Source of the DNA: Diphasiastrum complanatum
Lineage: Eukaryota > Streptophyta > Lycopodiopsida > Lycopodiales > Lycopodiaceae
DNA length: 64,000 nt
NCBI GenBank assembly: GCA_029204225.1
Contig: CM055113.1
Coordinates: forward strand, 15,469,471-15,533,470
Reading direction: 5' to 3'
Part shown: piece by piece, positions 9,885 to 19,311 of the stretch
How the letters are laid out: every line of letters begins with the position of its first letter
Position numbering within the stretch: the first letter of the stretch is position 1
The notes under the pieces: generated by a model
The model's database searches: none
What the model was told of the DNA's origin: nothing
What the model saw: only the letters and a program-made list of their open reading frames with translations
Made by a program: the position numbers and the translations under genes

Positions 9885-10850
9885 TGTAGGAAAGTTCTGC
9901 GAATTCTTCCTCAGAGAACGCAATTAGAGGTTGAACTAATACACCAATATCAGCGTTTTAATCATGCATGAATCTGATCTATGTACTAATACAGCAGTTC
10001 TATTATTATTGAATTATGCGTGCGGAAATATGAGTGCGGATATTGGAAATATATGCGCAAATGTGATAGACTATGCGTAAATGTGATAAATAATCAATTA
10101 ATCAGTTAAACGACTAAAACTTTGATCAAAAAATGATTTTTTATAATTCTGAGTCTGATTCGATATACATTTCTTGTTGCCTTGTGGTATCTCTCTTACA
10201 AAGAGTACGTAAGTGCGCAAGTGCATAAGTAAATAAGTCAGTTTGAATCTAAGTCTGAGCTTGAATATGAGAGTCTATCTTATTACTATAAGTGCACATG
10301 TATTTATATTGTTACAGGATAGGTCCTTTGGCCTTTTTCCTTCTGTAATAGAATTCATTCGTTTTGACGGTTGATATTCAACAACGTTTTGGTTTTTCAG
10401 AGTCGAAAGATTTTTGAAAGATTCTCTATTCGTGACAAATTTGTTGTTCTCGAAAGATTCATGATAGATTCTCGAATGATTCTCTGTTCGTGACATATTT
10501 GCTATTCTCGAAAGATTCACGACAATATTTTGTTCGTGATAGTATCTTTGATAGTTTTCGCTTCACGACAGTCTTCTTGATCTTTTGAGACAAATTCGCG
10601 AATATTTTGAGTTCTTGATAATTTCAAGCTTCGAGCTTCAAGTTTGAACAAGAAATTGTTCGCGACAGTTTCAGGACAATTATTTGTTCGAGTTCGTGTT
10701 CAAGCTTCTCAATTTCGTGAATTGTTTAAGTTCGTGTTCAAGCTTTTTAATTTTGCGAATTGTTCGAGTTCGTGTTTCGCGAATTGTCCGAGTTTCGAGT
10801 TTCTTTAACCTTTGTCAATTTGAGTACTGTGCACTTTGTTGGTAGAACTG
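9885..10850 (-). repeat. 5' LTR of the inverted copia element
   Basis: It begins, in plus coordinates, with TGTAGGAAAG directly after the PBS (minus-strand terminus CCTACA). A minus-strand TATA box (CAATATAAATACATG) lies at about 10297-10311, with the putative upstream promoter region at 10320-10850. That region is rich in TTCGTGA/ATTCGCGAAT words and includes a 38-bp tandem repeat at 10686-10785. The outer end is not certain; copia RNase H of a different plus-strand element begins near 10855. Short ORFs read through this stretch look like chance frames. Confidence 0.65.
10686..10785. repeat. 38-bp tandem repeat in copia LTR
   Basis: Two full units start at 10686 and 10724, both containing GTTCGTGTTCAAGCTT and ending near TGAATT/GCGAATT. 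A third, shortened unit runs from 10762. The repeats lie upstream of the LTR TATA box with respect to the minus strand, where promoter enhancer repeats often sit. A regulatory role is only inference. Confidence 0.6.
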
Positions 10851-10854
10851 AGAC

Positions 10855-11094
10855 TTGTCTGTTGAGGTGTTCTACACTCACCATCGAATCTACACACCCT
10901 ACACTCTGAATCCACGAACTCACTCTAGAACTAAACACATTGAAGTTCAATTTCATTCTCTTAAAGAGAAAGTTCTAAACAAAATTGTTGAATTAAGTTA
11001 CTATCATACCGACAGTATGTTGGCTGATATTTTGACAAAATCTCTATTGAGGGAAAATCATGTTGTGTTATGCAGCTTGTTAAGATTCATTTAG
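10855..11094 (+). pseudogene. Copia RNase H C-terminal fragment
   Basis: This 80-codon remnant holds the last part of copia RNase H: SRTKHIEVQFHSLKEKV, then DSMLADILTKSLLRENH, the invariant 'ADI.TK.L' tail seen in all copia elements here. Everything upstream is missing; the left edge is the LTR of the inverted copia. The purine tract (aaggggg) and the start of a 3' LTR follow at 11114-11123. The orientation is opposite to the neighbouring copia, so this is a separate element. Confidence 0.85.
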
Positions 11095-11122
11095 GACCCT
11101 AAGAGTTAAGTTTAAGGGGGAG

Positions 11123-11246
11123 TGTTGGAGTTAATCTTCAGTCCTGCTCAACTAAATTCATCTCATGAGCACCTGTATACTATGTAAATATTCTCTCTAT
11201 AATACCATGTAGGCTTATTTGCACAAGTCGAATAGTATAAGAATTC
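11123..11246 (+). repeat. Start of a copia 3' LTR, truncated
   Basis: TGTTGGAGTTAATC follows the purine tract aagggggag at 11114-11122. Only about 120 bp remain before gypsy integrase sequence takes over at about 11247, which marks a later insertion or recombination point. Confidence 0.7.
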
Positions 11247-11993
11247 GATGGGCAGACTGAACAGTTCAACCAGACGATGGAAGATATGCTTCGCGCATGT
11301 GTCTGATTGGAAAAAGTACTTCCCAATGGTTGAGTATGCATACCATAGTACAAAGCATTTTGCCACCGAATTTAGTCCTTTATGCTCTTGTACAGCTTTC
11401 AACCTCATTCCCCTATCTCCGTTGGACTCAAAGGCCTCAAGGTGCAAGCTATAGTTGATTTCTTGCATGATATGTAGGAAATGTTGCAGGTAGCTAAGGA
11501 AAGTATTAGATCGGCTCAAGATCCCCAACTCTATGCTAACAGACGTTGTTCACCTCGAGAATTTGAGATCGGTGATTGGGTGTATCTTAGAATCCCAAAA
11601 GATTCTAAGGTCCTTCCAACAGGGAAATGCCACAAGTTGTCTCCACGATATAGCGGCCCTTTCAAGATTGTTAATAAGATTGGTCGGAATGCATATTGAC
11701 TAGAGCTTCCCACTGGAACCAAGGTTCATCATGTATTCCATGTTAGTCATTTAAAGGAATGACTTGGCGGAAAGGACAACCTAATTCCAGCCGACGATCT
11801 AGTGTTATTGGAGGATTTGTTGACTGCATGTATACCCCATGAGTCGGATAGGATCATGGATACCTGACGTCATCAATTGAGAAATTGTTTGGTTTTTGAA
11901 GATCTGATTTGTTGGAAAGGTAGGTCAGATGACGAGGACACTTGGGAAAAGCAAGACGATTTGAGACTTAGACTCCTGGCTTTTCTCCCATAG
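11247..11993 (+). pseudogene. Gypsy (chromovirus) integrase C-terminus with chromodomain
   Basis: This fragment starts inside the integrase core: DGQTE-like wording at 11248, then WKKYFPMVEYAYHSTKH, the conserved 'PMVEFAYN' region. After a frameshift near 11480 come RSAQDPQLYANRR and FEIGDWVYLRI, the GPF/Y module (LSPRYSGPFKI near 11650), and HVFHVSHLKE. The final ~40 residues (VFEDLICWKGRSDDEDTWEK, ending at the TAG at 11991) look like a chromodomain, which in chromoviruses directs integration towards particular chromatin. In-frame TGA codons at 11697 and 11760 stand where relatives have arginine. The sequence up to the integrase core is missing. The chromodomain call rests on the WKG...DEDTWE signature. 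Confidence 0.85.
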
Positions 11994-12018
11994 AAGGAAG
12001 TTTTTATGGGGGAGGGAA

Positions 12019-12880
12019 TGTTATGTACCATAATGGTACACCCTTCACAGTGACGGCCTCGCAAGAGGCAGGTACGTAGGTATGCAGGTATGGCGTTATC
12101 GATATATTTTAGTGCCACGCTTCACCGTCCTAGGTGGTCACGTGTCGTCGACGGGACCGTGCTTGATGGGAGTATGCTATGCCTATATAGTGGTGGGACT
12201 TCCCTTTTTCCATTCACTTAGTCTACTCGGAGTTGGTGGATGGAGAGCACGTGGAATAGCCAAGATGTATCTCCAGGCTAGGAGATGTATGCTAGGAGGG
12301 AGAGCCGAGGGCGATGGCTGGTGGTTTGATAGTGACCCTATGGATGGGGGTGGATACGGTGCATTGTCACTGGTATAGGGTGTGTGTTATCCTTCAAGGC
12401 AATCAGAGATTCTGGGAGTTAAAACAACAACCCAATGTGAAATGATTATCTTGTGACGGTAATGAGCTAGCTTTGGAGGCAATGAATTTATCCAAATAAT
12501 CGCATTTATTGAACATGATGTGTTTTACTTGAAGAAAGTCTTATTGTGGGGCTTGAAAAATATACTCTTATCAATTGTGGTGTTAGTTGTACTTTTGCTG
12601 CATGGAGGGAGGGGACGAGAGAAACACATGACAAGTGAGCATTCACATGTCCAGTCAATGACGCTTTAAATTTACTACGGGTTGGCCTCTGACAAGGACA
12701 AAAGAAACACATGGTAGGAAACACATGACATTAGCACGCGAGAATCAAACCCTCTCACATGTCCCAATCAAGGCCTGTGAGATTTGATTCTACTACGGGT
12801 TGGCACCTTACAAGGATTGCATGGGAGCAGCCATGTAATCTCTCTTGGTGCCCACTCCAATGTTAAATGGCACAAGAACA
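12019..12880 (+). repeat. 3' LTR of the chromovirus and following non-coding sequence
   Basis: A purine tract (atgggggaggga, 12006-12017) precedes TGTTATGTACC at 12019, the probable LTR start. Close by is the palindrome TACCATAATGGTA. A TATA-like box (cctatatagtgg) lies near 12181. The LTR end is not recognisable. Two related ~30-bp phrases containing ACTACGGGTTGGC occur near 12675 and 12792. No coding sequence was found. Confidence 0.6.
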
Positions 12881-12885
12881 TTATC

Positions 12886-14256
12886 AAATATATAGTGCAT
12901 TTGTCTCATCGATAAAAGCCAAAGGGGAAGGCTTTCAGATAGACATAGTGCATCTTTGTTCATCTTGATTATGGGCTTTATTAAAAAAAATCTGCCTCAA
13001 CAACAGTAGCGGCAGCAGCAGCAGAAGAGCTACGTCGTTATTAGATCCCGATGATGATGATCAAGCACAATAGTAGGTAACTAGTTTAAGAAAACTTCAT
13101 TTGCACGTTGATTAACAGCTACTGGAACAGACTCTAAAATCTTCTTTTCCATTCACAAGCTCCTTGGTTGGTTGGGTCACGGGTGAGGGCAAGCGACAGT
13201 AACACCTGAAACTCAAATCCAGCAACCCAATTCTTTCCTTTAGGCTGAACACATCAATAGCTCCTCCCTCGATGTAGAAGTAGAAAAGAAAAATTGGTTC
13301 TGCTTTGAGAATTGCTATGGATGCTTGTTGGATTTGGATGGGTTGGTGCCCCGCGCAGTCGCAGGGCAGTCCAAAAAAAGAAGTATGCCGCAATTTGTGG
13401 CCAGCGCACGGTATTCTTTAGTAAAAGGCGAAAGAATAGTTCGCTCTGCGCTGACCACACGGCTCCATGCTTCCCTTCTCGCACATCACAAGCTTAAGAA
13501 TCCCTACTCGCGCGACTACCCGAAGCTTTGCTTATGGGATAAATAATAATACACATCTCAACATACATACCTTCATCCTTGTCATTTATGTATTGCTATT
13601 TGCTTTGGGTGTGCTCTACTTACTAGTTATGAGACTCTTATTGGGCCACAACCATATGCAAACTATACAATATTGTCATCATTGGCTAACTAAGTTTTAT
13701 TTTTCTCTTGTGGATGGGAGTACAACACCCCCAACCTTAGCCATGGCTAACAAGGTTGAAGGACACTAATTAGAACTAACGACATGACAATTTGCTAAAA
13801 TCAAGTCATTGGACCGGGTGGTCATGCTCACCGCGCGATAAAGGGTGTTTTCTAGCAACTAAAGCCTTGTTTATTAAGGCCTTGACTTCTTTCTTTTGAC
13901 CCCGTACTAAAAAATAGCTCATTTTGTTTCATTGCACTTTGTGCTTCTAGTGCATTGTGTGTTCGCTCCATTTTCTTTCTATATAGGGTCCTTCCTTTAA
14001 TGATTTTGTGTGCATGTTTGACTCCTATCATTATAGCACAAGGATTTTGTGCACAAAGCTAAGTTTTCTCACCTATTTACTATTTAAAAAGTCTTAAAAA
14101 AGCAATTTTGTGAGGTTGTTAACAGCATGTGAACGATGTTTTTGGTGATGTGTTTCTTGCTCCTTAAGATTTTTTTGAAGCTTTTTTTGTTCTGCAAGAT
14201 ATTTTTGTTGGCAGATCCTCTTGGTTCTTTTTATTTTGCATAGTTAATCTTGTAGA
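12886..14256 (+). repeat. Unidentified dispersed repeat, copy 1
   Basis: This ~1.37-kb stretch is repeated in the same orientation at 46015-47655, with high similarity over most of its length (shared landmarks: CCCGATGATGATGATCAAGC, GTGCCCCGCGCAGTCGCAGG, GGATAAATAATAATACACAT, GATTTTGTGCACAAAGC). Copy 2 has an extra ~400 bp near its left end. No long open frame is conserved between the copies, and frames through it look like chance. Copy 1 ends where inverted copia gag begins (~14256). It could be part of an LTR, a non-coding transposon or a gene fragment; I do not recognise it. Confidence 0.75.
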
Positions 14257-14830
14257 GCATCATCCTACACTCTTCAGCTACTAATAGACTATGTAGCTTT
14301 TCTATAGTAGGCAAAGTGTCTTGGATTGCAGTGCTTTGGACCAAATTTGTAAAGCCACTCCCTAGACCATTGAGGACAATCTGAACAAGCTCACTATCTT
14401 GAATCTTCTCTCCAATGGAAGCTAACTCCCAATTGAGAGACTTGATTCTTAGCACATAATATTGTGCACTCTCATCACTCCTCTTCATGCTTTGTACAAT
14501 CTGATTCCTAAGCATAAGAACCCTCGAAGTGTTACTAGACTCATAGATAGATTTTAAAGATTCCCAAGCCTCTTTAGCACTCTTACATGATGAAACTACC
14601 CTTGAAAGATCATTGCTTACATTCATCTTAATACAATGAAGTGCAAGCCTAGACCTCTTCTTGTATCTCACTAATTCTTGTGCACCTAGAGGTTCATCTT
14701 CATCATCTATTAGAAACTCATAAAGATCTTGGAGCACCATTAGTGACTCCATCCTCACTTTCCAAATAGCATAATTGGTAGAATTTAATCTCTCACTAGC
14801 TTCTAGAAGGTAGGCTCCCACTGATCCCAT
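14231..14830 (-). pseudogene. Copia gag fragment (inverted)
   Basis: The minus-strand frame starts with ATG at 14830. It encodes the N-terminal copia gag polypeptide (UBN2/DUF4219 type): LEASERLNSTNYAIWKVRME, then YKKRSRLALHCIKMNVSND, AKEAWESLKSIYESSNTSR and LNWELASIGEKIQDSELVQ. It is intact for about 190 codons and is cut at about 14256, before the zinc knuckle, where repeat copy 1 starts; the last ~9 codons are read from that repeat. The protein would package element RNA if complete. It lies downstream (minus sense) of an LTR-like segment and of RNase H from another copy. Confidence 0.88.
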
Positions 14831-15962
14831 CTTACTAGCAAGATTCTACACACAAGATGTATATTTGTTTGGACCTGAAACTCACAAAGGTTTCTAACTT
14901 GCAGTGTTTCACTCAAATGTTGAATTCTAATCCAACAGATGGATTTGTAATCACAGTTCTATCACTCCCTCACAAAGTTGGAATGGAGATAAGATGAGAT
15001 GAAAACTATTCTCAAGCAAATCTTGCCAATTTTGGCTATTCTTGGACAAAAACTGACTCTATCTCTTTCATTCACTTTGATGTACTTTCAAGACCTGGTT
15101 TCCACTTTAAGAAGGTCTAAAATCAGCCTAAATTAATTAGTTTTCATGAAACAAATTCAAAACTAATCAATGGCAAGTGATCTTGGTAGCTTATCCTAGG
15201 ATTTGCATTAAAAATTACATCAAATTGACACCAGATGAATTTTCTATGATCCAATGAATATGGGTTATTACATGCTGGTTCAGAGATGCCCACACGTGTG
15301 AACAGTACGGATTTTGATCTTGAAAATTTTTTTGGGATCAAATCCCCTCACCAAAACCAATCTCATTAGCAAAATGATGATCCTTTTATGGATCAAGTAC
15401 ATCCACGAGTCTGGTACAGTCCAGTAGGTCTTCACACGTGTGAAGAGTGCCACATCACTCAGATCTATCCATTTGATCCATCCTTGATCCTTATCCGTGT
15501 GAAGAGTGCCACATCACTCAGATCTATCCATTTGATCCATCCTTGATCCTTATCCAAAGTTGACCTTCTAGAATATGGCTAAAATCCAAAGAGCTAGTCT
15601 CCTAGAATATAGGAATATTCCCTACAAAATAGGATCTAAGAAAAATGGTCAACTCTTATCTTCTAGAACTCAATACACACATGTGAACATCCACTTGCCA
15701 TGTGGGAGCATCTACTCATGCACATGCAAGGAAAAGCTAATTTCTAGGTGACTAGTCAACTTGACTGAAAACTAGTCATATCATGTTCACACTAACTAGA
15801 TTGATACAAAATCAAATTAGATATATACAAATATGAAAAGTACTTTCTTTCACACGTGGGAGCAGGCTCCACATGTGTGAAATCAGATCATCAACATTGT
15901 TCTAATGATTGATCTTTATTTACAATAAACAATGTCAAGTGAGAAGTGACAATTATCAACAC
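14831..15962 (-). repeat. Copia LTR / leader between RNase H and gag (inverted)
   Basis: In the minus sense, the purine tract GAAGTGAGGAGGAG is followed by TGTTGATAATTGTC, so an LTR begins at 15962 and runs to lower coordinates. It starts like the LTR at 3205. The segment holds several CACACGTG/CACATGTG phrases (15291, 15434, 15852, 15875) and a 59-bp duplication. The inner end and the PBS before gag (14830) are not visible, so the boundary between LTR and leader is unknown. Confidence 0.55.
15437..15554. repeat. 59-bp exact tandem duplication
   Basis: Two consecutive copies start at 15437 and 15496, each beginning CGTGTGAAGAGTGCCACATC and ending with TTGATCCTTATC. I see no differences between them, so the duplication is recent. 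It lies within the copia LTR-like segment. Confidence 0.9.
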
Positions 15963-15974
15963 TCCTCCTCACTT

Positions 15975-16706
15975 CTAACTTGGCAAATCTAATGTACATC
16001 TATCTACAATTCGAAGAGCATATCTTAACTTGAAAAATGGATCTTTGGACAATGGCTTGGTTACGATATCAGCTATGCATTCGGATGATGCTACATGATG
16101 TAGTTGCACCTCCTTGGATTGTACCTTCTCCCTCACAAAGTGGTGAGCTATATCAATATGCTTTGTTCTAGCATGGAAGATAGAAATTGAAGCAATTTGT
16201 TGAGAAGCTTGATTGTCACAAAATATGTAAGGGATCTGCTCAGCCTCTAGCACATGTAGCTCCATCAAGAGTCTTCTTAGCCATAGGAGCTCTTTGGTTG
16301 TTGAAGTCAATGCCTTGTACTCGGCTTCACAAGAAGATAGTGAGATAGTATCTTGCTTTTTGGAAAGCCAAGATATTACTCCTCCACAAAGAAATGTTGC
16401 AAATGCACTAATGGACTTTCTATCCATCTTGTCACCTGCAAAACCTGAATCCGAGTAGGCTCTCAAGGTATGCCAAAAAATCTAGTACTAGAAACATATC
16501 TAAGTACTCTCTTGGCACTTTTCCAATGATGAACTAAAAGAGCTTGCATACTTTGACTCAACTTGCTTTTACTTTGCTTATGCCTTCATCATCATTTCCT
16601 GTCATAATGATGTCATCAACATAAAGCACCAAAATGACGATCTTTCCTTCATTACATTTGAAATATAAAGAAGGTTCATAAGCACTTAGTTGGGTGTGAA
16701 TAGCTT
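15975..16706 (-). pseudogene. Copia RT-RNase H remnant (inverted)
   Basis: Read on the minus strand, 16706-16590 keeps the catalytic end of reverse transcriptase: FKCNEGKIVILVLYVDDIIM. A deletion then removes the rest of RT. RNase H is open from about 16466 to 15975: YSDSGFAGDKMDRKSISAFA, SLSSCEAEYKALTSTTKELL, FCDNQASQQIA, HARTKHIDIAHHFVREKV and CIADIVTKPLSKDPFFKLR. The purine tract and LTR start follow at 15962. Its right edge near 16706 joins unrelated sequence. It is probably a different copy from the gag at 14.2-14.8 kb, since both flank one LTR in head-to-tail order. Confidence 0.87.
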
Positions 16707-17085
16707 TGGGAAGGTGCTCGGGCCTCCAAAGCCTCTCTCAACCTAGGCATTTTCTCTCTCTTCTCTCTCTTTGTGTCCTATGCAAGTGAAGGCAAGGTTG
16801 CACTTCCAACGACGAACCCCATACTACAACCGACACTACAGTGGCGTCGTCGCCGGAGAGCGCCAGCACTTGCTTTAGTCGGCATAGACATCACTTTTCT
16901 TCTCCTTCTCTCACTCTTTTATCTTTTTTTCCCTTCATTTTTCATTCAAAAATCAAGCTTTTTAGCTTGTTAGTGGCAAATATTGTGGACAATCCTTGCT
17001 AAAGAAAAAAAAAAAAAACAAACAAAAAATCAGAAAACATGAAAAATCTATTTTTGGCGGGAAAATAGACGGGGAAACCAATGAG
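16707..17085. other. Non-coding spacer, possibly gypsy LTR edge
   Basis: This stretch has no supported gene. It holds a CT-rich patch (~16750-16775), a locally GC-rich segment (GTGGCGTCGTCGCCGGAG near 16840), a T-rich stretch, and an A-run near 17004. It leads straight into the tandem array. A 66-codon frame here has no recognisable features. Confidence 0.4.
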
Positions 17086-17089
17086 AGGC

Positions 17090-18110
17090 AATAATTTTTT
17101 ACTGCTCTGGAACTAACCTTCACCCCTTTGACAGTACCTTGTGGACACTGTTCAGCCTACATAAAAGTCGGCGAAGGTTAATTCCCAGCCATTTTTGAAA
17201 AAACCGCAAAAAATTGTCAAAAAACACATAAGAAATGTATTTTCTCTCCATCCCCTAGGAATTAGCCTTCGCTCAATTGGATTTATATAAATTTGTATCA
17301 AAGAAAGCTATTGTCAGCTCGACGAAGGTTATCTCTCTAGGATATGAGAGAAAACTTCCAAAAATAGTGAAAAAATAATTTTTTTTGCATTTTCTCTCCA
17401 TCCCCTATGAAATAACCTTCTCCCACCTAGATTTAGCTAAAATTGTATCATAGGAGGCTACTCTCAGCTTGGCGAACATTCTCTCTCTAGGATCTGAAAG
17501 AAAATTGTCAAAAATAACAAAAAACCCATAAAATTTGTATTTTCTCTCCATCCTCTGAGAGCTAACCTTCGCACCAACTGGATTTAAATAAATCTATATT
17601 AGAGAAAGCTATTGTTAGCTCGGCAAAGGTTCTCTCTCTAGGATTTGAGAGAAAATTGTCAAAAATAGTGAAAAAAACCCATAAAAATTGTATTTTTTTC
17701 TCCATCCCTTGGGAATTAACCTTCGCCTAACTGGATTTAGATAAATTTGTATCAAAGGATGCTATTGTCAGTTCGACGAAGGTTATCTCTCTAGGATCCG
17801 AGAGAAAACTGCCAAAAATAACAAAAAAACATATATAATTTGTATTTTCTCTCCATCCCCTAGGAATTAACTTTCGCCCACCTGGATCTAGCTAAATCTG
17901 TATCAGATAAAGCTACTTTCAGCTTAGCAAAGTTTATCTCTCTAGGATATGAGAGAAAACTGCCAAAAATAGTGAAAAAACCCATAAAATTTGCATTTTC
18001 TCTCCATCCCCTAGGAAATAACCTTCGCCCATTTGCATTTATCGAAATCTATATCAGAGAAAGCTACTGTCAGCTCGGCAAATGTTATCTCTCTAGGATA
18101 TGAGAGAAAA
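17090..18110. repeat. ~151-bp tandem array with paired inverted motifs
   Basis: The phrase TTTCTCTCCATCCC recurs at about 17241, 17391, 17542, 17696 (short form), 17846 and 17997, giving unit lengths near 150-154 bp. A diverged unit precedes the first. Each unit carries AACCTTCGCC-like and GGCGAAGGTT-like words on opposite sides of a ~60-bp middle, i.e. an inverted pair, followed by CTCTCTAGGATATGAGAG, itself a near palindrome. Units differ by scattered point changes, so the array is not very young. It sits upstream of AGATCT-rich sequence and a gypsy gag remnant, so it may be part of a gypsy LTR or leader rather than a centromeric satellite. Confidence 0.88.
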
Positions 18111-18949
18111 CACCAAAAAATACATTTTTTTCTTTATTTTTGGAGATATGCTTTGACAGATCTAGAAAGATCTAAGAAGTAGTGCTCAAAAGTGCTCAAA
18201 AATTGAGTTTTTTCAAGATCTTGCAAAAAGTATCCATCAAGAACCCTCACAGACCTCATACTAGCTAGATCTAGTCTAGATCCAGCTACTTTTGAAGGGC
18301 AAAGATTAGATCTCCTCCGATCTGAAGAAATCGCTAAAAATGGGCAAAAATACACTAATAATGATCATGTTCTCTTAATTTTCCTATATCTGACGGTTCA
18401 AAACTCAATCCAAATTGATAATAGCTGGATTATATTGTGTTTCAACTATTGTTAAACTCCGGTTCAGATCAGACACTCAAATCTTGAAATCTTAGAGAAA
18501 TAGTCCTAAAAAGTGCTGGTTTTTAGCAAAAATCTTCAATTTTTTACAATCGACTCAAAACTAACCCTTGCAGGTCTCAGATAAGTTCCATTAGATCTTG
18601 ATTCAACTACTGTGAGGGGAGCGAGAGCTAATTCCCAATCTTGTTGAGAAAAATCATGTTTTATACCGTCTCCATCTGTGTCATCAGCTCAACCTTCATC
18701 GACCTTTTTCATATCATTACATGCATCTATTTTTTCCTCCATCAGTATCCTAAGATAACAACCATCTATTACCATTTATTTACACACCTCCCTCCTATCC
18801 TTCTGATTGTCCTTGGTTTCTTAATCTCTCAATCTTTGGTCTACTTCTTTTCTTCTCTTGTTCACCTCTTGAAAAAAAAAAAATGGGACACCACAATTGT
18901 ACAACCCTTGAAGCAATCATGTACATCACGATAATATTGCATTCTAGCC
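18111..18949. other. AGATCT-containing non-coding stretch
   Basis: No gene is supported here. Words such as AGATCTAG, AACCCTTGCAG (near 18573) and CTGTGAGGGGAGCGAGAG (near 18610) resemble those in the gypsy leader at 39.1-39.3 kb (inverted there). The last ~250 bp are pyrimidine-rich with an A-run at about 18874. A role as gypsy leader is inferred from the gag remnant that follows. Confidence 0.4.
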
Positions 18950-19303
18950 ATGATTATCGAGTTTGTGAGATTGGTTGCATTTCATATGTTTCCTGATGAG
19001 ACAGTTCAACAATACACCACCAAACGAATGTTCGATTTGGTAAAAGGTATTGATCTATTGAGCCCAGAGACCATATTGCAGAACTACTATATTGGATTAC
19101 TCGACAAGATCAAATCTGGTATGAAGAAGTTTGCGTCCTACACTTCATTGCCACGAATATGTCAAGATGCTGTCATTATGGAAAATCTTATCTTGAAGAA
19201 GAGAGTAGATCACTCCTATCCAAATGCAGAAATATCGGATGGAGAATCAGGAAATTATGAAGAGTTCATGCTAGTCGAGCAGACAAGGGAAGAAGGCTAT
19301 TAA
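18950..19303 (+). pseudogene. Gypsy gag-like fragment
   Basis: About 117 codons encode FPDETVQQYTTKRMFDLVKG, then LLSPETILQNYYIGLLDKIK, then a helix ending AVIMENLILKK. This is the layout of the retrotransposon gag core (conserved '..QYY.GL...I' turn) found in Ty3/gypsy capsid proteins. There is no zinc knuckle or pol. At its right edge (~19310) it meets an inverted copia. The match is by pattern only, so the gypsy label is moderate. Confidence 0.55.
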
Positions 19304-19311
19304 TCTTGAGT

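Noticed and set aside
12990-13060. GATGATGATGATC as a box C/D snoRNA signal
   Set aside because: A C-box-like word alone, without a paired D box, terminal stem or guide element, is not enough; the same words occur in repeat copy 2.
13254-13546. Overlapping 61-93-codon frames in repeat copy 1
   Set aside because: Frames on both strands overlap and differ in start, length and reading between the two copies; no motif. Treated as chance frames in a non-coding repeat.
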